DNA of 64,000 nt from Acinetobacter sp. WCHA55. GTDB lineage: Bacteria; Pseudomonadota; Gammaproteobacteria; Pseudomonadales; Moraxellaceae. Of this stretch, positions 18,970 through 27,527 are shown one piece after another. Position numbers and translations under genes: made by a program. The stretch covers positions 1,798,001-1,862,000 of the forward strand of contig NZ_CP032286.1 in NCBI RefSeq assembly GCF_002165305.2, written 5' to 3'. The notes under the pieces were generated by a model that had not been told where the DNA came from, did not search any database, and worked only from the letters and a program-made list of their open reading frames with translations. Numbering within the stretch: the first letter of the stretch is position 1; the number at the start of each line of letters is the position of its first letter.

Positions 18970-19196
18970 ATACCTGTTACCCGCTCATGTAGTCCCCACT
19001 TTACGATAATGAAAGCTCCACCAGTTAGACTCGATACAACCGTACAAATCAAACCCACAGCCCACTCTTGTGGTGAGCGTGGCAAACGCATCATGATGAC
19101 AACTGTTGCAACAAGTGCTATCGCTAAAGTGACCATGATCCCTGCAACGTAGAACTTTAAAAACGCGGCAAAACCACTTGTGGACACTAGTTCCAT
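18966..19196 (-). CDS. Putative phage holin
   Basis: The 76-residue product has two hydrophobic helices (about 10-36 and 46-66: LKFYVAGIMVTLAIALVATV and VGLICTVVSSLTGGAFIIV) separated by a basic PRSPQEW turn. This is class II holin topology. AGGGGA lies before the ATG. It precedes the small membrane gene and, farther along, the endolysin remnant, matching a phage lysis cassette. Confidence 0.7.
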   Translation of the reverse strand: MELVSTSGFAAFLKFYVAGIMVTLAIALVATVVIMMRLPRSPQEWAVGLICTVVSSLTGGAFIIVKWGLHERVTGI

Positions 19197-19222
19197 TTAT
19201 TCCCCTAATTTTTTGGCAATAG

Positions 19223-19244
19223 AAAAACCTCCCGAAGGAGGTTT
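19223..19244 (-). terminator. Rho-independent terminator before the holin gene
   Basis: On the minus strand AAACCTCC-TTCG-GGAGGTTT with a terminal T run forms a strong UUCG-loop hairpin between the integrase remnant and the holin. Confidence 0.8.
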
Positions 19245-19262
19245 GTGAATAATTTACTTTTC

Positions 19263-19503
19263 TAGCAGATCGCATATGTCTGCCGTGTTCTTGATAATAC
19301 TTATCGCATAATTTGCGAAATAGGTATGCTGGCTTTATTCCTTGTTCTAGATTAACCTTACCTGTTTAAAGCTCCAGCAGCTTGATTAATGCCCAGTGCT
19401 CGCAGTCTTTTGCTGTATCTATCGTCGCTGAGTATCACTGCTTGTCAAAAGTAACAGTGATAAGCCAAGTTGCCACACGTTGTATTGGTTTTGGAAGCTT
19501 CAT
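19263..19503 (-). pseudogene. N-terminal remnant of a prophage tyrosine integrase
   Basis: From ATG19503 one frame reads MKLPKPIQRVATW, then FDKQ-stop-YSATIDTAKDCEHW, KLLEL-stop-TGKVNLEQGIKPAYLF and CDKYYQEHGRHMRSA. This is the arm-binding N-terminus of Acinetobacter prophage integrases. Two nonsense codons (TGA, TAA) interrupt it, and it ends abruptly at the terminator before the holin. The catalytic domain is gone, so the prophage is a deletion scar. Confidence 0.8.
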
Positions 19504-19723
19504 TTTTCTTGGTGTAGATTTGGTGCAGATTGAAAATCATTTTTTATACTTTGATATTTTAACCAAAAAAGTAAACTACTGTTTTTAAACATTTATTTTT
19601 AAAATAACTTTTATATTCAGTGCTAAATTCTGTAGATACCACCTAAAATCATTGTATACTACCTTTTTATTATGAAGTCTGAATGTACCAAGCAAGCTTT
19701 GGACATTCCTCTAGTGAAATTTA

Positions 19724-20092
19724 ATGAGTACTTTATTACTAATTACCTCCGCACCGAGCTCAATTCATGCATGGCATGCTCTAGGTTTAGCACAAGCACT
19801 GCATGTGAAAAATGAACCCTTTCGAGTGTTTTTTTACCAAGATGCTGTTCAAGTTGCCAATGCCCTGCAATGGGTACCTGACGACCAACGAAATCTATGT
19901 TCGGAGTGGCAAAAACTCGCCATTCGCCTGCCCGTTTGTGTAAGTGCAGCTTTGGCCCGAGGAATTACCGATGCTGAAAATGCACAGCGTCATCAGTTAG
20001 CACAGCATAATCTGGCTACAGGTTTTGACTTGGTCGGCTTAGGGGAACTGGCCGATGCTGTTCAGTCTGCAGGGCGCTTAATTCAATTCTGA
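19724..20092 (+). CDS. tusD: Sulfurtransferase complex subunit TusD
   Basis: This 122-residue DsrE-family protein starts MSTLLLITSAPSSIHAWHAL and has the active-site Cys at position 72 (LPVCVSAALARG), where it accepts persulfide sulfur. TusBCD passes sulfur from TusA to TusE for 2-thiolation of wobble uridine in tRNA by MnmA. It is the first gene of a tusDCBE run, starting 220 bases after the prophage scar, so this is probably the left edge of core sequence. Confidence 0.92.
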   Translation: MSTLLLITSAPSSIHAWHALGLAQALHVKNEPFRVFFYQDAVQVANALQWVPDDQRNLCSEWQKLAIRLPVCVSAALARGITDAENAQRHQLAQHNLATGFDLVGLGELADAVQSAGRLIQF

Positions 20093-20136
20093 GTGCTAAG
20101 TTTTCAAGAATTTGTTGCTTTTAAAAGGTATATTGT

Positions 20137-20487
20137 GTGAAATCTGTACTGGTTATTTTAACCCAAGCCAATTTGAACTCTTTGCAGGTGCATGAAAGCC
20201 TCTCTGCAACCATGGTTCTTGCGACTTTTGGCTGTGAAGTCAAAGTCTTATTACAAGATGCAGCGCTCAGTTTACTCAACAATGCTCAGTCCTTTGACCC
20301 CTTAAAACATGCTTTTAAACTGGCTTCAAACATGGTTGATAGCTTTGAATTTTATGATCTGAGTCCAATTTGGATTGAAAGCAAAAATCAAACTTCTTTC
20401 TATGTTCAACAAACAGAGCAAGAAATTGAATGTGTTGAACTCAACGCAAATTTAATACAACAGTTTGACCACGTGTTGTATTGGTAA
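20137..20487 (+). CDS. tusC: Sulfurtransferase complex subunit TusC
   Basis: The 116-residue DsrF-type protein starts at GTG20137 (KSVLVILTQANLNSLQVHESLSATM). It has the DsrE-like fold but no catalytic Cys at the TusD position, as expected for TusC, which is structural in the TusBCD hexamer. It lies 44 bases after tusD, and its end is followed at once by the tusB ribosome site. Confidence 0.88.
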   Translation: MKSVLVILTQANLNSLQVHESLSATMVLATFGCEVKVLLQDAALSLLNNAQSFDPLKHAFKLASNMVDSFEFYDLSPIWIESKNQTSFYVQQTEQEIECVELNANLIQQFDHVLYW

Positions 20488-20498
20488 GGAGACAGGTT

Positions 20499-20780
20499 AT
20501 GAGCAAAACACTTTATCTCGTGCAGTCTCCATTTTCCGCAACGGAGCAAGCCCTGAACAAACTACTAAACTTGTATCAATCAGGGGATGATGTGGTTTTA
20601 ATGGGAGATGCAGCTCTTTATATAAAGCATACTTTTATTCAGCAGTTAGCTTGTGTATTTGTGCTTGAACAGGATGCTGGAAATATTGCTGCTGACTATC
20701 CGAGTAACCTAAAAACCATCAGCTATACTAGCTTTGCTGAACTATGTTTAAGCCATAGCCGTTGTATCAGTTTGAAATAA
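20499..20780 (+). CDS. tusB: Sulfurtransferase complex subunit TusB
   Basis: The 93-residue DsrH-type protein begins MSKTLYLVQSPFSATEQALNK. I choose ATG20499 over an upstream ATG20481 because AAGGAG lies at 20486-20491 and MSKTLYLVQSP is the family start. It is the smallest of the TusBCD subunits. Genes on both sides are the other members of the relay. Confidence 0.87.
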   Translation: MSKTLYLVQSPFSATEQALNKLLNLYQSGDDVVLMGDAALYIKHTFIQQLACVFVLEQDAGNIAADYPSNLKTISYTSFAELCLSHSRCISLK

Positions 20781-20794
20781 TTTTGAGTGTTTAG

Positions 20795-21106
20795 ATGAAT
20801 TTAGAATTAGACCAAGATGGTCATTTGGTTGATTACACCATTTGGAATCAAGAGGTTGCAAAAGAGTTAGCAAAATCTTTAGAGCTTGAATTGACTGATT
20901 GGCACTTTGAAATCCTCATGGCAGTACGTCAGTTTTACCAACAATTTGGGCATTCACCTGCAACACGTCCACTAATTAAGTTTTTAATGAAAACAGTCAG
21001 TGCAAACATCAATAATGCCATACTGCAAGAAAAGTTTAATACTGGGCTTGTAGCGCGCCATCTGAGTCGTTTGGCAGGCGTGCCAAAACCTGCAAACTGT
21101 TTATAA
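20795..21106 (+). CDS. tusE: Sulfur carrier protein TusE (DsrC family)
   Basis: The 103-residue product has the DsrC pattern: an N-terminal DQDGHLVDYTIWNQEVA, then LELTDWHFEILMAVRQFY, FGHSPATRPLIKF and the C-terminal AGVPKPANCL with the penultimate sulfur-carrying Cys. It accepts sulfur from TusD and delivers it to MnmA. It closes the tus operon and converges with the HxlR gene three bases later. Confidence 0.93.
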   Translation: MNLELDQDGHLVDYTIWNQEVAKELAKSLELELTDWHFEILMAVRQFYQQFGHSPATRPLIKFLMKTVSANINNAILQEKFNTGLVARHLSRLAGVPKPANCL

Positions 21107-21108
21107 AC

Positions 21109-21597
21109 TTAAGCTTGTTTAACCTCTGATTGAACAGCTAAAGCATCGACATAAACCTGTGTCGGTATCGCTTTGATATCTTTGGCATATATCGCATCAC
21201 CACATTCGTTACAAACCAAATGTGGCTGAATGCTATGTCCGCAGGTTTTATGGATAAATTGCACGGGAGGGCCTAAGCCCTCGTCCATCCATTGATCGGC
21301 CCATGTTGCCATGGACATCAGCACGGGGTATAAAGCCAAACCTTTTTCAGTCAGACAATATTCAAAGCGCTCTTGGCGATCTGTATAGGGTCTTTTCTCC
21401 AAAATATCATGTTCAACCAAGCGCTTTAAACGCTCAGAAAGCACATGACGTGTGACACCTAAGTTTTGTTGAAAACTTTCAAAACGGCGTGCACCCAAGA
21501 ATGCATTTCGTAAAATCAACATCGTCCACCGATCGCCAATCACTGACAGCGTTCGTGCAATTGAACACGGTTGTTCCCCGATCTCATCCCATTTCAT
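21109..21597 (-). CDS. HxlR-family transcriptional regulator
   Basis: The 162-residue product has the HxlR winged helix (CSIARTLSVIGDRWTMLILR ... RFESFQQNLGVTRHVLSERLKRLVEHDILEKR ... YCLTEKG, residues 11-86), including the N-terminal Cys11 often used for redox sensing. An added C-terminal segment holds Cys119, Cys129 and Cys132 (CGH ... CNECG), a possible metal site. The target is unknown; neither neighbour is divergent, so an operon partner is not indicated. Confidence 0.88.
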   Translation of the reverse strand: MKWDEIGEQPCSIARTLSVIGDRWTMLILRNAFLGARRFESFQQNLGVTRHVLSERLKRLVEHDILEKRPYTDRQERFEYCLTEKGLALYPVLMSMATWADQWMDEGLGPPVQFIHKTCGHSIQPHLVCNECGDAIYAKDIKAIPTQVYVDALAVQSEVKQA

Positions 21598-21731
21598 TGT
21601 AAAAAAACCAAGTATCTCTTATATCTAACGTTAAAAGATTTAAGACCATAAGAAAAGCTCTTTTTATCAAGCTTTTCTTATGCTTTTTTCACATTTAAGA
21701 CGGCTCAAAGACATCTGAACGTTATGAAGAC

Positions 21732-23873
21732 TTAAGCACAGCTCATTTCAGCCTTTTGAGGTTGGTCAGGGATCATAAAGTCTTCCATTCCCAACTCACC
21801 ACTTTGATATTCATTGAGACGTTTTTGAATGACATAATACAGCGCTTTTTTGTGCGCTTTTGACAGGTTCATCTGTTGAAGTTGCTGCTTCAGATGCCCT
21901 AACAACACATCCACAGGCTGACTCTCTTCTTCCATCAAATACAGATAGCCAAAAATCGCACCACTTAATAGCGCTTCAAAAGCAAACCCATTCGAAACAT
22001 TGTATGCGACCGATGAAAATACACGTTCAAATGCACTCAACTTACGCAGTGGATCACGCCCAACCCGACTACACGGATCTTTATAGGCATACTGGCAAGA
22101 CTGATCAAAACTTCGCGCTAAGCGCGTTAAATCATTTTTGCGTTTTGGCAGGTAATGCGTCAGACCCTGCGTCACTTCTGCAAGCAGTTTTTCAACATAA
22201 TACTGCACTCGCGGATCGCCCATCGCTACTCCAATAGTCTGATGCCCGAGTAGGCTTGCATACCATGCAGTCATGGCATGTACGCCATTCCATAAACGGT
22301 TTTTAATAAGTTGAATATCTGAGATTTGATCTACCAATATCATTTGACGCATTTTGCTGAGTAAGGGACTTTTGTTTTCCACATAGATCGGCATATCCAT
22401 TTCAGCGTTGAAAAGGATTAAATCCATATGCTGTAAAATATGACTCGGTTGGAAATTTTGTCTTAAATCTTCTACATATTCACTGGCACGGCGCTCTTGT
22501 TCTACACTGAGCTTACTAACATCTTCAACCTCAATTTGATTACTCTCGTCATCAAGTTGATATTGCTTAAAAATATTGTATTTAATACACAATTGACGAT
22601 ATAGATTTTTATCGCTCAGCTTAGACACCATACGGTTCACTACTGTATCGCAGAAATAGTGTTGCTCTAAAATAAAGTCAGCTACAGCATGGTCTGTTAA
22701 CTCAACTAATGCTTTACGTACCTGCTCAAGAACTAACTGCTTAGCACCAATTTTATTTAAGATAATTAACAGCGTCAGTGGAGTTTTAACTTGCTCGTCT
22801 TGCGCCAGATAGCGTGCATAGAGGCCCTGTGCAATGGTTGCAGCTTCACTGGCTAAAGCATTTTCAGCCAAACAAATCGCAATTAAACTCGACTCGACGT
22901 ACATGGCATGCATCTGTTGCAAGTCTTCAGCATCGATAATATGCATATTTTCAATACGCTCATCATAAGACACTTGCCCATAGCGAATACAATACGCCCC
23001 AAAAGCGTTTACAGCTGAACGGTATAAACTGTTTCGGGTAGACGCATAAATTTTCTTAGGACGCGTATAACCATCCCAATGCGACAAAATTTGTGCAATA
23101 TAGCCTCCGCCAATGGCACCAAATCCATGAATTCCCACGGTCAGTTGATTTAGAGTTTGTGGAAAGCTTTCTTGTAAATTGGGCATTTCCAGATGCGAGC
23201 TGTAGATATCTAATTCCGTTAGATAGTCATACATATTTTCAAAATAATAATTGGCGTGTGCCAACATATTTGTATTGGGTTCTTTAATATCTTTGAACAG
23301 GACACAAATCCCCCCAGCATCATGTGCCGAGCGGATACCATTCTCAGAGTCTTCAAACATAAAACACTGTGCAGGTGCGAGGTTCAGCTTTTGTGCCGCA
23401 CTTAAGAAAATTTCAGGATGTGGTTTCCCCTTTTCAACCTCATCACCACACACTAAGACGTCAAAAAACTTATAAACATTGGCATTGATTAAATACTCTT
23501 CAGCAATCGCTCTTCGACTAGAGGTCGCCACAGCCATACGTAATCCTGCTTTACGTAAGCGTTCTAAAACTTGTACTAAACCTTTTTTAATCGGCACACC
23601 ATATTGGCGTACTGTTTCTAATTCTAATTCATCTGCCCGCTTACGAATCTCAGCATAGGGAACTTCCTGTCCATATTGCTTTTGCGCCAAGGCCTCCGCG
23701 CTTCTTGCACTTAAGCCTAAACATGCCATAAGGTAGGCATCTGAAAACTCTACCCCAATCAGCTCTTTGGACGCCTGTTTCAAGGTTTGAAACCGTAAAC
23801 GCTCAGTATCAAACATTGTTCCATCCATGTCAAAAAGCGCACCATGCACAACATCATTCTTAAATTTAAACAT
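21732..23873 (-). CDS. mtlD: Bifunctional mannitol-1-phosphate dehydrogenase/phosphatase
   Basis: The 713-residue protein fuses two enzymes. Residues 1-230 are a HAD phosphatase: FDMDGTMFDTERLR with Asp15/Asp17, a TSSRRA motif and GKPHPEIF ... FEDSENGI. From about 245 a dehydrogenase follows with a nucleotide-binding GIHGFGAIGGG and the polyol-dehydrogenase block KNRLWNGVHAMTAWY. This layout is known from Acinetobacter MtlD, which reduces fructose-6-phosphate and dephosphorylates mannitol-1-phosphate to make mannitol as a compatible solute under salt stress. It stands alone, with about 200 bases to the next gene, consistent with its own promoter. Confidence 0.93.
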   Translation of the reverse strand: MFKFKNDVVHGALFDMDGTMFDTERLRFQTLKQASKELIGVEFSDAYLMACLGLSARSAEALAQKQYGQEVPYAEIRKRADELELETVRQYGVPIKKGLVQVLERLRKAGLRMAVATSSRRAIAEEYLINANVYKFFDVLVCGDEVEKGKPHPEIFLSAAQKLNLAPAQCFMFEDSENGIRSAHDAGGICVLFKDIKEPNTNMLAHANYYFENMYDYLTELDIYSSHLEMPNLQESFPQTLNQLTVGIHGFGAIGGGYIAQILSHWDGYTRPKKIYASTRNSLYRSAVNAFGAYCIRYGQVSYDERIENMHIIDAEDLQQMHAMYVESSLIAICLAENALASEAATIAQGLYARYLAQDEQVKTPLTLLIILNKIGAKQLVLEQVRKALVELTDHAVADFILEQHYFCDTVVNRMVSKLSDKNLYRQLCIKYNIFKQYQLDDESNQIEVEDVSKLSVEQERRASEYVEDLRQNFQPSHILQHMDLILFNAEMDMPIYVENKSPLLSKMRQMILVDQISDIQLIKNRLWNGVHAMTAWYASLLGHQTIGVAMGDPRVQYYVEKLLAEVTQGLTHYLPKRKNDLTRLARSFDQSCQYAYKDPCSRVGRDPLRKLSAFERVFSSVAYNVSNGFAFEALLSGAIFGYLYLMEEESQPVDVLLGHLKQQLQQMNLSKAHKKALYYVIQKRLNEYQSGELGMEDFMIPDQPQKAEMSCA

Positions 23874-24078
23874 TTAGCCTCCGTTTTTATGTTTACACTT
23901 AGACTATACAAAAATCGGGCACAGAGACTCTGATCTGATTTTATGAAACATATTTGTTTATTTATTGACCATAAAATTAGTATTAAGACATTTTTTTGTA
24001 GTTATTAAGTAATATTGGGTAACCCAATTGTAACAATAATGGTCATTTTTTAATAAAGTATTTCTAAAAACAAGACAT

Positions 24079-24978
24079 CTAAAAATGAATTTGATCTTTA
24101 TATTCATCAATGATCGATAACCATGCACGAGTTGCAGGATTCATCACAACTGTAGAATTCCATGCCATATTTAAGTTCCACCGCAAGCTTGGCTGTTCCA
24201 CTAGACTAACGCTGAATTTTGCGCGATCTAACTGCTCACAATAAATTTGTGGTAATAAAGCAATACCGACACCTGACTCGACCATTTTGGCAATAAAGTC
24301 CCACTGACTACTTTTGCATAACACTTTAGGTTCAAAACCAGCCGCCATTGCAGCATCTAGAATCACATGGTTTAAACTAAAGGTGTCTGCATATAGTAAA
24401 AACGACTCTTCTTTGAGTTCAGCGAATTGCACCACATCGCGCTTTCTCCACTGTGAAGCGTAGTTGGAAAGCAAATACAACGGTGAATCTATAATTTGAA
24501 TACCTTGAATGCTGGGTTTTAACTCGCCCAATAAAATCCCAACGTCAATTTTTTTAGCCAAAATGGCTTCTTCAATGCCTGTTGCACCGACTTCTAAAAA
24601 GTTCAATTCAATGTTGGGATACAATTTGTGAAACTTAACGATTAAAGAACTCAGTAGTACTGAACCTAAAGGTGGTAACCCCAATTTCAGCACACCTTGT
24701 TTCAGCCCACGAATTTGATCCGCCGCTTCAAAAATCTGTTGCTCCTGCTGCAAAATCTGCACAGCATGTAGATAAACCTGTTCTCCCATATAGGTCAGTT
24801 TGACTTCTCGCTTGCGCCCTGCTTCACCTTTATGAAATAGAGGCAGTCCTATCTCGTCTTCTAATTGTTTTAAAGATTTGCTAATAGTGGGTTGAGTCAC
24901 AGATAGCTCCTCCGCTGCAAGACTAAAACTGTGACTTTTCACCAGTTGCACAAATATTTTTAGCGCTTTAAAATCCAA
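24079..24978 (-). CDS. LysR-family regulator, CidR-like
   Basis: The 299-residue product has the LysR winged helix (FSLAAEELSVTQPTISKSLKQLEDEIGLPLF, about residues 17-47) and a substrate-binding domain (GVLKLGLPPLGSVLLSSLIVKF onward). It is divergent from the cidA/lrgB pair with 100 bases between starts, the arrangement of CidR, which activates cidAB in response to overflow metabolites such as acetate. I infer the role from this arrangement. Confidence 0.85.
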   Translation of the reverse strand: MDFKALKIFVQLVKSHSFSLAAEELSVTQPTISKSLKQLEDEIGLPLFHKGEAGRKREVKLTYMGEQVYLHAVQILQQEQQIFEAADQIRGLKQGVLKLGLPPLGSVLLSSLIVKFHKLYPNIELNFLEVGATGIEEAILAKKIDVGILLGELKPSIQGIQIIDSPLYLLSNYASQWRKRDVVQFAELKEESFLLYADTFSLNHVILDAAMAAGFEPKVLCKSSQWDFIAKMVESGVGIALLPQIYCEQLDRAKFSVSLVEQPSLRWNLNMAWNSTVVMNPATRAWLSIIDEYKDQIHF

Positions 24979-25078
24979 AATTATTCCAATTAAGCATAAT
25001 TATTATTTTATTATTCATAATTATAAGATGAGGTCAAACTTAAAATAACACCAACAACTTATACTCTGTGGTCTTCCA

Positions 25079-25495
25079 ATGCGTTCGTTCAAATTGCCTT
25101 ATCGTTCTACTCTTCAAGTAGGCTTGTTGATTGGGATTTGGTATCTCGGAACGCTGATACAAGCCGCCCTATCTTTACCAGTATCAGGTGGGGTTGTGGG
25201 TCTCACGCTTTTGCTTATTATTCTGTTAACTGGTCTATTTAAACTGGACTGGATTAAATCGGGTTCGGATTTGCTTTTAGCTGAACTGTTGTTGTTTTTC
25301 ATTCCCTGTATTATTGGCTTAATCAAATATAAGCATCTTTTTCTCACCCAAGGTTGGCAACTGGTTTTATCCATTTTCCTTGGGACTATTTGCGTCATGA
25401 CCTGTACTGCTTACTGTGTTTTATTGGGCTTTAAGCTTGAAGCTAAATTTCAAAAAAAGCCGAAACAGTCACCTCAGCTAAATAGTCAAATATAA
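25079..25495 (+). CDS. CidA/LrgA family holin-like membrane protein
   Basis: The 138-residue product has four hydrophobic helices and the family block LSLPVSGGVVGLTLLLIILLTG, followed by DWIKSGSDLLLAELLLFFIPC. CidA/LrgA proteins form small membrane oligomers that influence murein hydrolase activity, cell lysis and export of metabolites such as pyruvate or acetate. The partner LrgB gene starts nine bases after its stop. Confidence 0.88.
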   Translation: MRSFKLPYRSTLQVGLLIGIWYLGTLIQAALSLPVSGGVVGLTLLLIILLTGLFKLDWIKSGSDLLLAELLLFFIPCIIGLIKYKHLFLTQGWQLVLSIFLGTICVMTCTAYCVLLGFKLEAKFQKKPKQSPQLNSQI

Positions 25496-25504
25496 GGAAC
25501 GATC

Positions 25505-26206
25505 ATGCATATTCATTTCGTTGCCTTAATCTGTTTTATAGGAACTATACTGGCCTATCTTTGGGGTAAAAAGTTTTATCAGAAATACCCTTATGTGTTG
25601 CTTTCACCAGCGGTTTTTATTCCTTGTCTGATTATTTTATGTCTAGTAATTTTCAACATTCAGTATGACAACTATATGTACTACAGCAAATGGTTGGTCT
25701 GGATGTTAGGCCCTGCAACGGTCGCATTTGCCATCCCAATCTATGAATATCGCAAAGTCATTCAGCAGCATGCTTTTTCGATTGCTTTAGGCATTATCGT
25801 GGGTATGTTGGTTGGTGTAATCAGCTCCTTTTACTTGGCACGTTTGTTCCATTTCGATGCTGTGACCAGTTATAGTTTGATGAGCCGCTCTATCTCTACC
25901 CCTTTTGCCATGGAAGTCACGCAAGCCGTCGGAGGCTCAGTCGAACTGGTGATTTTATTCACCGTGATTACGGGTATCATTGGTGGCCTCTTGGCTAACA
26001 GCGTATTGCTTGTTCTAAAACTGGATTCTAAATTTGCTCAAGGTGCATCCTTGGGTAGTGCCGCACATGGTTTTGGTACCAGTACTGCTTTCAGACGTCA
26101 TAAAGAAGAAGGTGTCGCGGCTTGTCTCAGTATGGTTTTAGCCGGTATTTTCATGGTGCTGTTTGGCCCAAGTTTAATTCATGCTGTCGTTTATCTTCTT
26201 GGTTAA
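25505..26206 (+). CDS. LrgB/CidB family membrane protein
   Basis: The 233-residue product has seven or so membrane helices and the LrgB signatures LGPATVAFAIPIYEYRK, SMEVT-type RSISTPFAMEVTQAVGG and GAAHG-type GSAAHGFGTSTAFR near residue 190. It works with the CidA/LrgA protein encoded just before it. The stop is followed by a hairpin shared with the converging actD gene. Confidence 0.9.
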   Translation: MHIHFVALICFIGTILAYLWGKKFYQKYPYVLLSPAVFIPCLIILCLVIFNIQYDNYMYYSKWLVWMLGPATVAFAIPIYEYRKVIQQHAFSIALGIIVGMLVGVISSFYLARLFHFDAVTSYSLMSRSISTPFAMEVTQAVGGSVELVILFTVITGIIGGLLANSVLLVLKLDSKFAQGASLGSAAHGFGTSTAFRRHKEEGVAACLSMVLAGIFMVLFGPSLIHAVVYLLG

Positions 26207-26217
26207 GCATCCTTGAT

Positions 26218-26250
26218 CAAGGATCTCATGCCACGCTACTGAGATCCTTG
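26218..26250. terminator. Bidirectional hairpin terminator between lrgB-type gene and actD
   Basis: CAAGGATCTCA and TGAGATCCTTG form an 11-bp perfect stem at the convergent 3' ends. The actD stop codon lies inside it. Confidence 0.7.
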
Positions 26251-27452
26251 TTTGCTTGTATGTGTTTAAAGCTAAAGTACAGCATTAGCCCCGTCATCAA
26301 CGCCAATAGAAAATAATAGGGTAAATGCTGCTTCCACTGATATAAGCCTGTACTTAATAACGGTGCAAAAACAAAACTCAGTGCTTGCGTAGCTGTACAT
26401 AAACTGGCTATTTTAGTTTGTAGCGTGGTTGGTGCAGTTTGAGCTGCACCTGTGGTGAAAGCTGGGATTAAACAAGCCACGGCAATGCCATAAAAAACAT
26501 AAGCCGCTTGGAAAATCCAGATCTGACTAGCACTCAGTGAAAGCATTAAACCAAAAACCATCGTCACAAGACCTACCCAAAGTAATTGTTTGATTGACCA
26601 TTTAAACCATTTTGAAATCGCCAATTGCATCAAAACGAGTGCTATCCCCACAATCAATGAACACTGAGAAAAATACATTGCACTTTGATAGGTATCGAAA
26701 TGGAAGCGATCTTGGATATAAAAACCAGCGGTTAAATTCAGGGTGACAATCGCAACATATAAGCTAAAACCCAGCAACAACCAAATCCCTAATTTTGACC
26801 ATTGCAATTTTTCTGTCGGCAGAGTGTCTAATTTCACCGTAGTATCCGCTTGTTCCTGTACCTGTGGCGCTTGCTTTGCTTGAAAACCAAGTACAATCCA
26901 AACCGCCATACCCGTTAAAATAGCTACGGCACCCCAAAGTGGTGTCAACATACTCCATGTCAGTAATAATGTCGTCGCCAAAGGCCCAATGACAACACCT
27001 ATACTGTTTAGTGCGCCAAACTTGGCCATGTTCTGGCTACGTTCCTGCTCACTTTGAAACGTCGTCATGACATAACTTTGCAGTGCAATTTGTGGCATTG
27101 CCATAAAAAAGCCCGTACTGGCACGAGTCAATATGAGTAAGCTAAACAAAACAATAAACGACATGGAATAACTCAGCCCGTAACTGAGAACACCTGCAAA
27201 TAAGCCCCATGTCAACGCCATACCAGTGAAACCAACACTTAATAGTTGATAAATGCTGAATTTTTGGGTTTGCTTAGCGATATAAATAGCAGAAACTGCC
27301 ATGACTAATGCCCCAGCCGACACCAATGCACCACCTTGCAGCTCAGTCAGCCCTAGTTGCCGAATAAAGGGCGCAAGCAAAGGTAAAATCATTGAGAAAC
27401 AGGCGCCATTAGCAAGACTACCTGCAATAAAAATATTGTTATTGCTATTCAT
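26226..27452 (-). CDS. actD: MFS transporter of the acinetoferrin operon
   Basis: The 408-residue product has about 12 membrane helices and MFS spacing, with no signal peptide. It is the eighth and last gene of the operon, the position of actD in A. haemolyticus, whose product resembles siderophore exporters such as PvsC, though export was reported not to depend on it alone. A stem-loop lies between it and actA. The symbol rests on gene order. Confidence 0.8.
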   Translation of the reverse strand: MNSNNNIFIAGSLANGACFSMILPLLAPFIRQLGLTELQGGALVSAGALVMAVSAIYIAKQTQKFSIYQLLSVGFTGMALTWGLFAGVLSYGLSYSMSFIVLFSLLILTRASTGFFMAMPQIALQSYVMTTFQSEQERSQNMAKFGALNSIGVVIGPLATTLLLTWSMLTPLWGAVAILTGMAVWIVLGFQAKQAPQVQEQADTTVKLDTLPTEKLQWSKLGIWLLLGFSLYVAIVTLNLTAGFYIQDRFHFDTYQSAMYFSQCSLIVGIALVLMQLAISKWFKWSIKQLLWVGLVTMVFGLMLSLSASQIWIFQAAYVFYGIAVACLIPAFTTGAAQTAPTTLQTKIASLCTATQALSFVFAPLLSTGLYQWKQHLPYYFLLALMTGLMLYFSFKHIQANKDLSSVA

Positions 27453-27494
27453 TTTATTATTTGAACCATATTTTAAGGCGAGACTACAAAGTTA

Positions 27495-27517
27495 AGAGGT
27501 AGCTGAGCGCTACCTCT
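27495..27517 (-). promoter_or_regulatory. Stem-loop between actA and actD
   Basis: AGAGGTAG and CTACCTCT form a perfect 8-bp stem with a 7-base loop, in the only sizeable gap in the transport half of the operon. No long T run follows on the minus strand, so it may be a transcript-processing or partial-attenuation site rather than a full terminator. Confidence 0.5.
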
Positions 27518-27527
27518 AGACATACAG

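Noticed and set aside
19382..19588. Plus-strand 68-residue frame
   Set aside because: It is antisense to the integrase remnant and has no recognisable sequence or ribosome site.
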